Below, piece by piece: positions 1 to 10,029 of a stretch of 64,000 bases of DNA. Within the stretch, counting starts at the first letter, position 1. Each line of letters starts with the position of its first letter. The DNA is from Margaritifera margaritifera (lineage: Eukaryota > Mollusca > Bivalvia > Unionida > Margaritiferidae). A model generated the notes under the pieces. The model was not told the origin of the DNA, searched no databases, and saw only the letters and a list, made by a program, of their open reading frames with translations. The position numbers were made by a program, and so were the translations under genes. The stretch is from positions 62,001-126,000 of the forward strand of contig JAQPZY010001174.1 in NCBI GenBank assembly GCA_029931535.1, read 5' to 3'.

Positions 1-1690
1 CTTCAGTGAAAAAATCATACCTGAGATGTACGATACAGTGAGGGTTGTGTTCAGGCTGCCATCAGCGAAGCAAAATTTTTGTGTCTAACTACAGATACTT
101 GGACAGCGCAGACAACGACAACATCTTTCATGATCTTAACGGCACATTGGATCGATGACAAATTTGCACGCCAAGCTGCTGTCCTTCATTGTCAAAAGTT
201 TGATGGACAGCACACTGGAACTCGACTAGCTGATGCTCTGCTGGACATGATGAATCGCTGGAATATTGAAAAACAACGTGTCCACTTGGTCATATGTGAT
301 GGAGGCGCCAACATGGTGAAAGCGTTACATGATGCAGATCTTCCCAGCGTCAGTTGTTTTGCCCACACACTGCAGCTGGCTCTGCATGACGCCATTCTGA
401 CACAGCCATCTGTTGCTGACTTGATAACACTCTCATGAAAGATTGTGGGACATTTTCGACATTCTTCAAGTGCTACCTCGAGCCTTCATGCCATTCAAGA
501 ACAACTTGGAGTGCCAAACCATCAGTTGGTTCAGGATGTAGTGACCAGATGGAATTCGACGTACCAGATGCTGGATCGTTTGATAGAGCAAAAGAGAGCT
601 GTGTCTGTGTATGTCGCTGAATGTGATGAAAAGTACAACAAGGCGCTATCCATGACAACAAACCAGTGGGCTTTAGCAACAAGAATTGTTGCAATTCTGC
701 AGCCGTTTGAACAACTGACCCATGAAATAAGCTGCAGCAATTCCTGTTTTTCAATGATCCTACCAGCTGTTCAGGCTATCTTGTTGTATCTTCAGAAAGA
801 TGATTTAGATGAGGGCATCAAGAAGACAGTCAGTGAACTGATAGTATCATTAACTAGGAGATTTTCGGGCTTGTATGAAAATAGCATGTATGCGGTGTCA
901 GCTGGCTTGGATCCATGCTTCAAGCTACGTTTTTTTACCACTGTGCAGCAAGTACAAGCCAAGACCGACATTATGACTGCTACATTACTATGCCAGCCAA
1001 CGTCATCTACAGCTACAGTCCAGCTGTCTGAAGTTTTTCCTGCAGCTGACGAACAACTGCCAACAAAAAAACAGAAAAAAGACGACTTTTGGACCTAATG
1101 GGATCAGTATCAGCCTGTTGAGGCACAGAACGACATGTCTGTCACCATAGAAACAGAAGTGAACAACTACCTGGCAGAGCCGTGTATTCCAAGAGACAAT
1201 GACCCATTGGATTGGTGGAAAATAAACATGTCAAGATTTCCCACCTTGTGTCATACTGCAAAGCGCTACCTTTCTGCACCACCTACGAGCGTACCAAGTG
1301 AACGTCTCTTTAGTACAGCTGGCTATACCTTCAGTGAAACGAGAAGCTGCCTCAATGCTGACAACATGGAACGATTGGTGTTTTTGAAAGCTAACGCAGC
1401 ATTCATGTGTTAACTGAACTGTAAGTGACAATTTCTAAGTTTAGTTAAATTAGTTCCATTCCTAGTTTACACAGACTGGCAGAAGGATGCAGAAATTACA
1501 TGTAGTTAACTGTTTACTTTTAGTTTATGTATTAAATTTACTGAACTGAAACTTTTGCTTACATTTGAAAGTTTGAATGTTGTCAGTAGACCTATTTTGT
1601 ACACTATTCGTATTCGTATTCGGACGAATAGTTGGTCCAATTATTCGTATTTGGCCAAATAGTAATAATCACCTATTCGGTACAGCCTTA
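1..1690 (+). mobile_element. hAT DNA transposon (ZBED-like), 5' end cut by window
   Basis: The interval holds a decayed hAT transposase followed by about 270 bp of non-coding 3' sequence. That tail is rich in ATTCGTATTCG-type words (1600-1670) and ends in CCTATTCGGTACAGCCTTA at 1672-1690. Reverse-complemented, this end reads TAAGGCTGTACCGAATAGG, which looks like a hAT terminal inverted repeat. The left terminus lies outside the window, so the inverted-repeat pair and the 8-bp target duplication cannot be checked. A retroelement protease fragment starts within 10 bp of the right end, suggesting that the hAT inserted into an older retroelement or abuts one. Confidence 0.8.
2..1413 (+). pseudogene. 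hAT transposase pseudogene, nearly full catalytic and dimerisation region
   Basis: A cut-and-paste transposase of the hobo/Ac/ZBED type, now broken. Bases 2-45 read in one frame (FSEKIIPEMYD), then a frameshift moves to the frame that runs from 46 to 1413. This long frame carries only two stops, TGA at 436-438 and TAA at 1096-1098. Visible motifs, in order, are LTTDTWT (first catalytic Asp), ICDGGANM (second Asp region), CFAHTLQLALHD (the hAT C..H insertion-domain start), TRWNSTYQMLDRL, and the C-terminal dimerisation segment PSERLFSTAGY. Separate ORFs at 79, 445 and 1135 are pieces of one gene. The light damage implies a fairly young insertion. Assignment to hAT is firm; the subfamily is not. 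Confidence 0.85.
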
Positions 1691-1980
1691 CTATTAACAT
1701 ATTAAAGGACACAGGTGCTTCTCAGAGTCTTTTATTATCAGGTACTTTGCCTTTGTCTGAGAATTCTTCTTTTTGTGAAAGTGTACTTATTCAGGGAGTA
1801 GAGTGCGGCTTTGTAAATGTTGATCTCCATTGTGTTAATTTGGCATCAGACTTAGTTTCTGGACCTGTGACTGTTGGGGCAGTGACTTCTTTACTTATAG
1901 ATGGTATCCATTTATTGCTAGGCAATGACCTAGCTGGAGATAAGGCCGTGGTTAATCCACTTGTAACTGACAAGCCTTGA
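1690..1980 (+). pseudogene. Retroelement aspartic protease fragment
   Basis: An open frame reads ILKDTGASQSLLLSG at about 1699-1743 and continues to a stop at 1978-1980. DTGA is the active-site triad of retropepsin-like aspartic proteases, and the hydrophobic IHLLLGNDLAGDK stretch near the end matches the LLGNDL-type segment found in Gypsy-like pol polyproteins. About 95 residues remain, which is roughly one protease domain. No reverse transcriptase follows, so this is an isolated fragment. Its left side is cut by the hAT terminus at 1690. Confidence 0.65.
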
Positions 1981-1989
1981 GGTATGGGA

Positions 1990-2260
1990 GAGAGAGCCAG
2001 AACTTTCTCACCAGGCTTAAAACTCCTTTCCTGTGCATTTCTGTCATACCTTAATTTCCGTCCGTACTTCTGTTTGACCCTGACCTTTGACCTTTTACAC
2101 CCAAACCTAATAGGTTTCTTCCTTGTCCCAGATACAAACTACTTACAAAGTTTGGTAATGGTAGATGGTGGAAAATTTGAGTTATTGTGTGGAAACCAAA
2201 TAAAGAGATGGACCAGAGAAAGGATGGATGGACAGAAGGAAGGACATTATATCATGATAT
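1990..2260 (+). repeat. Dispersed repeat with GACCTTTGACC core and GATGGACAG tail
   Basis: The sequence contains CCTGACCTTTGACCTTTT, TAGGTTTCTTCCTTG and ACAAAGTTTGGTAATGG, words that recur in the array at 34690-35390. It ends in a GATGGATGGACAG-type tail at about 2208-2245. It is probably one unit plus the end block of that tandem family. No coding function is supported; the ORF at 1984-2262 has no recognisable domain. Confidence 0.55.
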
Positions 2261-2778
2261 GATCTGCCTTGAGGAGAGCATATAAAAAGCAGTTAGCATT
2301 TTTCAATATCAGCTAATGTACCTACCTAGGTATACTGCAAAGGATGTAAACTTCATTAATTTCATATAATCAACAGCATGCACCAGTTCCTGTTTCAGAT
2401 CAAGTGCACGATCCCAGCAAAGATATAATTTTTCACCCCACTGACCTGGGTCTCTATTTATTTTAAGTATTTTCTTTGATCCAAAGAATCCTGCAAGGAA
2501 AAGACAAAAGACTCAGATGTGTCAAGATCACTCACCTCAGCGACACTGGCCTCTATAATAGCAAATTACAATTTTACAGGAGTTGGCCAATTACTGTAAA
2601 TCAAAATATGTTGACATAATTTTTAATTTCTGCATATTAGCAACATAAAATGTTGGTAAATTTACTAATGTTAAAATTTTAGGTGATGATATTTTTGGCT
2701 GTGCTATGTATACACAAATGAAATGAATTGTAACTGCCTTATTCTGGTACATAGAGGATATCTATGTTTATTGAGTAG

Positions 2779-2888
2779 ATATAAGGAAATATTTCAGAAG
2801 TGAAGTGGAAACATTTTGTATTGTCACAAGTGGCAAAGAGTGACAATACAAAATCTTTCCACTTCACTTGTGAAATATTTCCTTATAT
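2779..2888. repeat. Fold-back (hairpin) repeat 1
   Basis: Left arm 2779-2827 and right arm 2840-2888 are near-perfect inverted copies (AAGGAAATATTTC... against ...GAAATATTTCCTT) with a loop of about 12 bp. Neither arm codes for anything. The form is that of a fold-back element or MITE. A second hairpin with the same arm words follows at 2966-3056. Confidence 0.75.
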
Positions 2889-2965
2889 AGATGTAAAATA
2901 AAAGATATGTAGATATAAGATAATATTTCCTTATGTAGATATAAAATAAAATAAAAAAGATATGA

Positions 2966-3056
2966 AGATATAAGAAAATATTTCACAAGTGAAGTGGAAA
3001 CACTCGTGACAATACAAAATGTTTCCACTACACGAGTGAAATATTTCCTTATATCT
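2966..3056. repeat. Fold-back (hairpin) repeat 2, same family as the previous
   Basis: The arm AGATATAAGAAAATATTTCA near 2966 pairs with TGAAATATTTCCTTATATCT ending at 3056, with TGGAAACA and TGTTTCCA on the inside. The arms share ATATTTCAC, AGTGGAAAC and GACAATACAAAAT with hairpin 1. The 2889-2965 spacer contains more AGATATAAG/CCTTATGTAG words, so the whole 2779-3056 block looks like a duplicated fold-back. Confidence 0.7.
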
Positions 3057-3998
3057 ACTAAAAAAAATGTAGATTTTCTTTTTATTATATATTTATTAAG
3101 GCAAAAACCATCAGTTTGCATGGATTTTCTTCTCCATTCTGTGCGAATGCAATTAATTTCTGAATTACTACATCGATGAAAGTAAGTTCTGAAATTTGAC
3201 AATAATTTTTGGAGAGTGACTTTAACAAATTTAGCTTGTACATATAATGCTTCAAATTGTGTATTTTGTCAAATTAATTACATGTAATCACACAAAAATG
3301 AATAGAATTTTATTTTTGTTAACACATTTCTTGTGCGGATTCATACAGTGAACATTGTTGGGGTGGGATACTGTAGAAACATACTGGAGCGGTCATATCA
3401 GACAGCCTACTGAGCATAAGATCTATAAACAAAGGATTTTAATGATTGTGAGTTTACTTATAAGGAGTTTGGTTCTTTAGTTTGTTTATTTCTGCATTCA
3501 ACTGCAAGTTTTTGTGTGGCCTTGGAAAGCCTGCAGTTATATTAAATTACAGACACTGCACCCAAATTTTGATTGTCACCTCAGTTTCAGGTTTGCAATC
3601 GACACTCATCAATGCATGATTTCTCCATCATTTTCAAACATGATTATGATTTTGATGAGAGTGAAAATCGCTACATAACCAATTTTATCACTATATTTAA
3701 TCAAGAGTTTTTCAAAAAAAATGTGTACTGTTTGTTGTTGAGTGTAACAGGTACAGTATATGATATTCTATGGGTGACTCAGAATATTGAGCAGCAACAG
3801 GTCAGGTAAGTTCAGTCACTGACAATTTGCATGATTCGTGAAAAAAAATTAATTATAAAAAAAGGTAATACTTGAAGCCTATTTTTTTTTGGAGTTCATT
3901 TTTAGGCATTTCTTGATGGTGCCTCCTCACTGATTACATAAATGTATACTAGAGTGTCTACAGTTATCACACATTTTAAGATTTGTTCATCCTGATGG

Positions 3999-4102
3999 GG
4001 AGAGAGAGCAAGGGAGAGAGAGAGAGAGAGCGAGAGCGAGAGAGAGAGAGAGAGAGAGCGAGAGCGAGAGCGAGAGAGAGCGAGAGCAAGAGAGAGAGAG
4101 AA
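3999..4102. repeat. (GA)n-rich simple repeat with GAGAGC variants
   Basis: About 100 bp of GAGA/GAGC repeats. The opposite-strand translation is a Ser/Leu/Arg low-complexity string that creates spurious ORFs at 3902-4375 and 3976-4161. Confidence 0.95.
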
Positions 4103-4356
4103 GGTGCATAAGAAGAAAAATGAAATAGTACTAAATATGAAAATAGAGGTTTGAATAACATACATAAGGGCAGATATATTTTCTGAATGGGAAAAGAAAG
4201 TAGTTACAAAAGTGATATTGCCCCTGTTGCCATAAAAGTGGTATTGCCACTGTGGTGATATAATTTTTATCCCTCTGATATATTTCAATATCTCATTATG
4301 AAATATATAATAAAAGGTATTATTACTGCAGAGAGTAAAGTATATGTAGTTTAAAT

Positions 4357-4560
4357 GAAACAGTGTTTCAAACAAGTGCCATCTTGTGAATGAACGAGTT
4401 AATGCTCAAAGCAAATAAAACAAAATGACCAACGAGTGAGTTCATTACAAGACCTGTTAGATATTCAATATGGTGACTTCCATGATGTCCACATACCTTG
4501 ACTATAAAGAAAAACTTGTGCATACAGTTTAATGGGAGAAAGGACAAAGCAGAATTAGGG
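4357..4560 (+). repeat. Partial copy of the 35.4-kb MITE family
   Basis: Matching words include CAAGTGCCATCTTG (CAAGTGTCATCTTG at 35466), GAGTGAGTTCATTACA against GAGAGCTCATTACA, and ATGACTTCCATGATGTCCAC (ATGGTGACTTCC... here, AATGACTTCC... at 35563). The order and spacing are the same as in the complete copy at 35394-35833. I do not see the terminal inverted repeats of that copy here, so this one is truncated. Confidence 0.65.
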
Positions 4561-7373
4561 CTGAATTTGGAACCCCCCTCCCCCTCAGATTAGGATCAAA
4601 CTTGCAAAGACAGTGATGGAAGCTCTATTCACATTCAATAAACATGCCTTTTTGTTTTGGTCTCCGATTATCCCTTTGCAATTAACCCAGCCTCAATTCA
4701 AGTAATTCCCTTTCCTCCCTAGCATAGTAAAGGTGACAAAATGGTACATATGCAGAACAACCTAAGTATTTTAAAAACATGGAAACATTAACAGACCTAC
4801 AGATATAGGTAACTATTTATTTACTTCCTTTTACTGTATTTATTTATTTAATCATCATTATCATCATTTAAAACAATGAAATTCCAGGAGCACATATTGT
4901 AAATTTTATTCAAGGGCAAAGTAAATACCTTTTCTGTTGATTCTTACTCTGGTGTACATCATTCCCTACATTTGTGTAAATGGACATAACTAAACTAAAT
5001 TCCTGTTTACAGAATATGCTGGATTATTTCTGTCGGCTAATGAGAGCATGATGAATTAAACAAACTGAACACCAGGGTCATTGCTTATGGGCAATTTGGG
5101 CGAGCCTGCCATTTAGCCTAAACATGCCTGAAGTGCTGAGATCGCTTCAACATGCCTTGATTTCACTCCATTACCCCCAACCCTTTTTGTTTCAATACAA
5201 TCCAATCATAATCACAGTAAAACATTGAGTTTTGTGTAAATTTTCCTTCAAAGCAGAAGTTGGAAAGTTAGAAAAAGTAGTTTTAAGTTCTGTAGTCAAA
5301 TTTGGTGCCAATTTGATGATCATAAATGCCTGAAATTATACTGCTAATATGAAATTCCTGCCAAATAATCCTTGAAAAAAGAAGCCAACAATTTAATGCT
5401 TGTAGCACAATCAAAAGCAAATGATCACTCATTGGATGTATCCAGAACCATTACTAATAAAATTAATAATTTTATTTAATATTTCATCCAAAAAATGTAT
5501 GAAAATAGTACTTCTATTGTGGAAATAGCTGACGATTTCTAACTATAACCTATTTTTGAGGTTGCCATTGTACAGTTGTATACAAGAACTGTGTTATGGA
5601 TGAACTATGCTGAAGCAAAATAAGAAAAGTTATAATATTTCATTAGAGTTTTAATAGTATTTCATCAGCTGATCAATCATCTGACATGAAAATATGCAGA
5701 AACAGAAGTTTAAAGTGACTATTTTGAACATTATAAGTTCTGGACTTTCTACACTCACTTCTCCCTATTTTCACAAACTTTGCGCTATTCTGGCTGGCAA
5801 GACAAGTCATTGACTCTGGCTTGAGAGAAGTCATTTTACCCAAATACATGTATTAAAGTCCAGCATTCAATTTTCAGCTTAGACAAACTATACAAGATGC
5901 AATTTTAATACCATTATAGGTCACAAATAATTATTTCCCCAATGTGTATGGTGGCAAGTTCACAATGATAATGTTGACAAATTGACATTAAAACTGTACC
6001 GTTTTCACCCAGTCTTGTGAAAAAATTGACTGAACAGGTGTGCGGCAATTTGCTTTACAGCATCTTCTATTTAAGGTTTTAGAAATCTGGATTGTTTGAT
6101 ATTGGTTCTTGAAATTAGTGGAAATTAGGAGTATAAATGGATATAATGAGTATTAATTAATATTCCTATTGTTACATTTATGATTTTTGAAGAAAACTGC
6201 TTAAAGACAGGCATTTGGTAGTTTATGAGCTATCATGGGACAGTCTGTGAGGGTTTTGCTACCTAGGTTTTTTATTTTGGTTTATTTTTTGTTTTGCAAG
6301 GCATGAATGCAATTGAGAACATACTTCAAATTTATGTACATTTTAGATACTTGAATAATATGTCATCTGTGAAAAATTTGAATATGTTCCTGTGTGCACT
6401 CTTGGTTTTTGAGACAGAAATTCACTCTTTATTAAACTGTATTTTCTTCATACAAGAGGCAAATATGTATTGATTGGAACCCATTGATGATAGTTTTAAA
6501 TTGAAAACCTAATTTTGAAAAGTTTTTAATTTTACCACATAATCTGGGGCTGTATTAAGGACTTGCTCAAGCTCAACAGGATTTTCTTTCCTGCTGATTG
6601 TGCCAAATTCATGTAATTTTTCATAACCTTTAATTTTCTGTACACTGTTGATTCATAAAAATCATAATTATTCTTTTTACACTGAGGTTTGTTTTACTAC
6701 TGAGCAATTTTAATTTTTTGTACAACTTACATCTAAAATTGGAAGATCAACACAATAGAGAATTAAAGTATATATAAAAATATGATAAAAAAATGGCAGA
6801 AATAATGCAGATGTTTACTGAAAATCTGTTCTATAAATAAACAGGACTTAATAAACTAGTTTGTATGTTTAATTTGACTGATTTTTTTAAAAGTACAAAC
6901 ATGTAAAGCTTGTTTGAATTCAACTGGACAAAACAGTTCACATCTTATAATGATCTCAAGATCCTAGGTTTAACTCCTGTATATGTCCTAAAAATTAAAT
7001 AATTTCTTTATACAAAACCCCCATTATATCCTGCCTTTTTCCCCAGATCAAAACAATTAAGACAATTACCACTATTTACTAATCAATACATTTATTTTAA
7101 TTAGTTGTTTTTTTACATGCTGTGGTATATATTTTCAATAATTCTTTGTTTCATTTAATGATGTGCATCTATGCTAATGTATATGGTACTTTCTATGTCA
7201 GGTGCTAATCTTGAAAGTTTCATGACCTGTGACACCTTTGTATTTGCTGAGAAGTGTCAGGTCTTTGAACACAAAGTAACAACTATGCCTGACATGAGTA
7301 GAGATGAGGCCCTAACTACAGAAAGTGTACATGTCCTTACTAATAAAGGGTATTCTTCTTTGGTGGGAAGGTC
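4561..7373. other. No gene recognised; AT-rich non-coding sequence
   Basis: No supported coding region, RNA gene or transposon. ORFs here are short and have no domain pattern. One less AT-rich patch at about 5030-5170 stands out in base composition and is listed as a finding. The remainder looks like ordinary intron or intergenic sequence. Confidence 0.6.
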
Positions 7374-8811
7374 ATACATGTGATTCTACCGGCGGTAGGC
7401 CAAAAATACCATTATAAAGGCCGTCTACCGTACATACCATTTAGTAGTTAAAATCTATCGCTTTTGAAAATTAAAAGAATTGTTAAAATTTTTTAATAAA
7501 AATACCCAAACATGGTATTTTTACCATTAACACATTAGAAAAACCACCCACAACCACTCTAATGGGGACTGGAAATGTTCCACCAGTACAACGATGATGC
7601 ATTGCAGAGTAATAGGATTAGAATTGTTACAGAACAGCCGACATGTGTACACAGCAAGCTGCCAATTGATTACCTTATTGTTGGAATTTGAGGAGTTTAG
7701 GCCAAATGCAGGATGTGTTTTTAGGTGTTATAAGTAATAAAGGCTCAAAGGTGGTCGATAATGTCTTCTGAGCTTTTGATAAAAATTGGCTGACCCTTGG
7801 CCTTGGATATCAGAGTTTAAGTGTGCAGGTGAGCAGCAAAGGTCCAGAGTTTGCATTGTGTGTTTCAAAGGGATGCATCTTTTGTATTTCATAAACTATT
7901 TGAAGTTTTCATGCACATAAATTGAGTTCAAGCCCTAGATAAAATATATCGGTTCAAAATATGTTACAAGATAATTAATTTTAAGGTTTGGATAAATTAT
8001 TCATAAAGCATAAATACATCATGTATTTTTTTTCATTTTTATTTCAAGTCTAAATCAATCTTTATTTTTTGTATTTACAGTGGTGAAACTTGCCAACTTT
8101 TTTGGGATCTGAGCCATGAAGTGAAAGAATCCCTTGAGGATGAGGCTCAGGAATACATCTTAAGTCCAAGTTAGGAACTTCCTCTTCAGGGTGAACATAG
8201 TTTGGATGAGTATTGGAGAATAGTCAGCAACCTTACAAACCCAGCAACAGGAAAACTGAAGTTAGAACTTTTTTGCAGGCTGAGTGTGGTTGTCCTGTCA
8301 TTGCAACATTCTAATGCTGATACAGAGAGGACATTCTCCATTCTTCTCCAAATACAAAGTGATTCAAGGGGAAATCTGGACCAGAAAACTATTGAGAACC
8401 TGTTAAGTGTAAAACCTAATAATCACAATGAATGTCATCAGTGGTCTCTAGACAGTGATCTTGTGAAGGAAACTAACAATGCTATTGGATTTAATAAAAG
8501 AAATTTTTTTGCAGTGAACTATCAGATAAACAACTCTTCCTTTTTCATTATTCAACCGTATCTTGACTCATATTAAGTAATTATTATTGTAACATTTTCC
8601 ATCAAAATCTGAATCTGATTCATGTTCAAACTTGCTATTTTATTATAGTATAAAGAGAATACATATTATGTCACAAGAAAGCACTTGTTTTGTTTCTATC
8701 CCCTTGAAACAAAAAATTTATGCCAATAACAAAATTACTGGTTTAAAGGCTAATCTACTGATCAAAATTTGTAAATCTACTGGTTTGAAATCCTAGTTCT
8801 GTCACATGTAT
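7374..8811 (+). mobile_element. hAT deletion derivative, copy 1
   Basis: A 1438-bp element bounded by ATACATGTGA at the left and its exact complement TCACATGTAT at the right. It is flanked by GGAAGGTC (7366-7373) and GGAAGGTA (8812-8819), an 8-bp target duplication with one mismatch, which is the hAT signature. Inside are a left subterminal region starting TTCTACCGGCGGTAGG, non-coding sequence, and a C-terminal transposase exon (8078-8575). Most of the catalytic transposase is absent, so the copy cannot move by itself. Copies 2 (37143-38819) and 3 (14707-15655, inverted) belong to the same family. Confidence 0.85.
8078..8575 (+). pseudogene. hAT transposase C-terminal dimerisation exon, copy 1
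   Basis: The segment follows a TTTACAG sequence resembling a splice acceptor and encodes the end of a hAT transposase. EYWRIVSNL, SLQHSNADTERTFSIL and NLDQKTIENLLSVK correspond to the hAT C-terminal dimerisation region (family pattern P/H-S-N-A-x-x-E-R-x-F-S). A TAG at 8172-8174 interrupts the frame upstream of the ORF at 8202-8576. It aligns closely with 38085-38562, where the same protein is broken at a different site. The catalytic DDE core is missing in both. Confidence 0.8.
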
Positions 8812-8819
8812 GGAAGGTA

Positions 8820-9469
8820 GATATTGCTTCACTTGCAGAGAAAACAACACAGCATGCTAAATTGTTTTAGGTGACTTCAATTTGCAGTGTATATAATCGT
8901 TCTTGACGTTTAAACTATGGATATAATATCGTGAATATTTAAATCTGAAATATATATCTTTGAAACTGAAGGAGTATGGTATGTAGGTTTTTTTCATAAT
9001 TTCCATTTACTATTATATTACTGTTTTCTCTCTGACAAACGTTTCAGCTAAATGGGGACAATGAAAATGAGGTGCATTGAGCAAAATGGCAAGAAGAGTC
9101 CCCCCTATCTCTCTCTCTTTCATATAAAAGCAATCAAACTATATCCACTCCTTGGGATTTAAGTCAGGCATAATTTATTGGAATTACAAGGTATAAGAAT
9201 AAAGGTATGATGATGGGATACCTATAGCTGAGTCACAGCTACATGTATCCATTTTCGAATTCATCTAATGCAACACACATACATATAAGCTAATTCAAAC
9301 AACATATTGTACCAGTGCATGATGCTTTTAGCACAATTACTTCAGATGCACATGAATTTATTAGTCATGTGCAAAAATGATAAAAAAATTTACACATTAT
9401 TTGTTTTTACTTTGCCAAAAATATTATTTTACATATTGTAAGTCCATGTTTTTTTCTAAATGTGTAAAA
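8820..9469. other. No gene recognised
   Basis: AT-rich sequence with no supported gene, repeat boundary or RNA. The CTCTCTCTCTTTC run near 9110 is a minor simple repeat. Confidence 0.5.
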
Positions 9470-10010
9470 AAAAAAAATTGCTGTAATATCATGAAAATCT
9501 GTTCATGTCATGAATTCAAATATGCCAACCAAATTTCATTAGTCTACCTCTAGTGGTTTTGGTTAAATGTGCAAACACGGTTTGTATAAAGGAAAAAAGT
9601 CCCACTCCGGAAAGTTACCAAATGCGCCAAAAATCTGAAGAGTTACAGTAAATGCTTGAAACTCTAATCAGATCACTAACATATAAAATATAAATTCACC
9701 TATAAAATTTCATTTATCTATCAAGTGTTTTTTGCCTAATCATGCCAATAAGGTTTTGATCAAAACTTTCCAAGTTCACAAATGCATAAAAAATGTAAAA
9801 GTTGCCATAATGGCCTGAAAACCCATTCATGTCACCTAAATATGCATACAAAAATATGCATACCAAATTTCATCTGTCTACATTCAGAGGTTGTCGCACA
9901 ATACTAACCCTGCTAACAATTTTCTCACAATGGACAGATGGATGGATGGACAGAACCAAATCAAAATGCCTAGCTGCAAGCAGTAAGGGCATAAAAATGG
10001 ACCCTCAGTT
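9470..10010. repeat. Degenerate tandem array, type E
   Basis: Repeated words such as ATGCCAACCAAATTTCAT (9521-9540) and CATACCAAATTTCATCTGTC (about 9858), together with TGAAAATCTGTTCATGTCA against TGAAAACCCATTCATGTCA, show about 3 diverged units. The end has a GATGGATGGATGGACAGA tail (9938) followed by CCTAGCTGCAAGCAG. This core-plus-tail form is shared by the other arrays in the window. No coding function. Confidence 0.55.
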
Positions 10011-10029
10011 CACTAATTAATGATACTGT

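Noticed and set aside
3902..4375. 157-codon minus-strand ORF
   Set aside because: Created by the GA-rich simple repeat; Ser/Leu/Arg low complexity without a domain.
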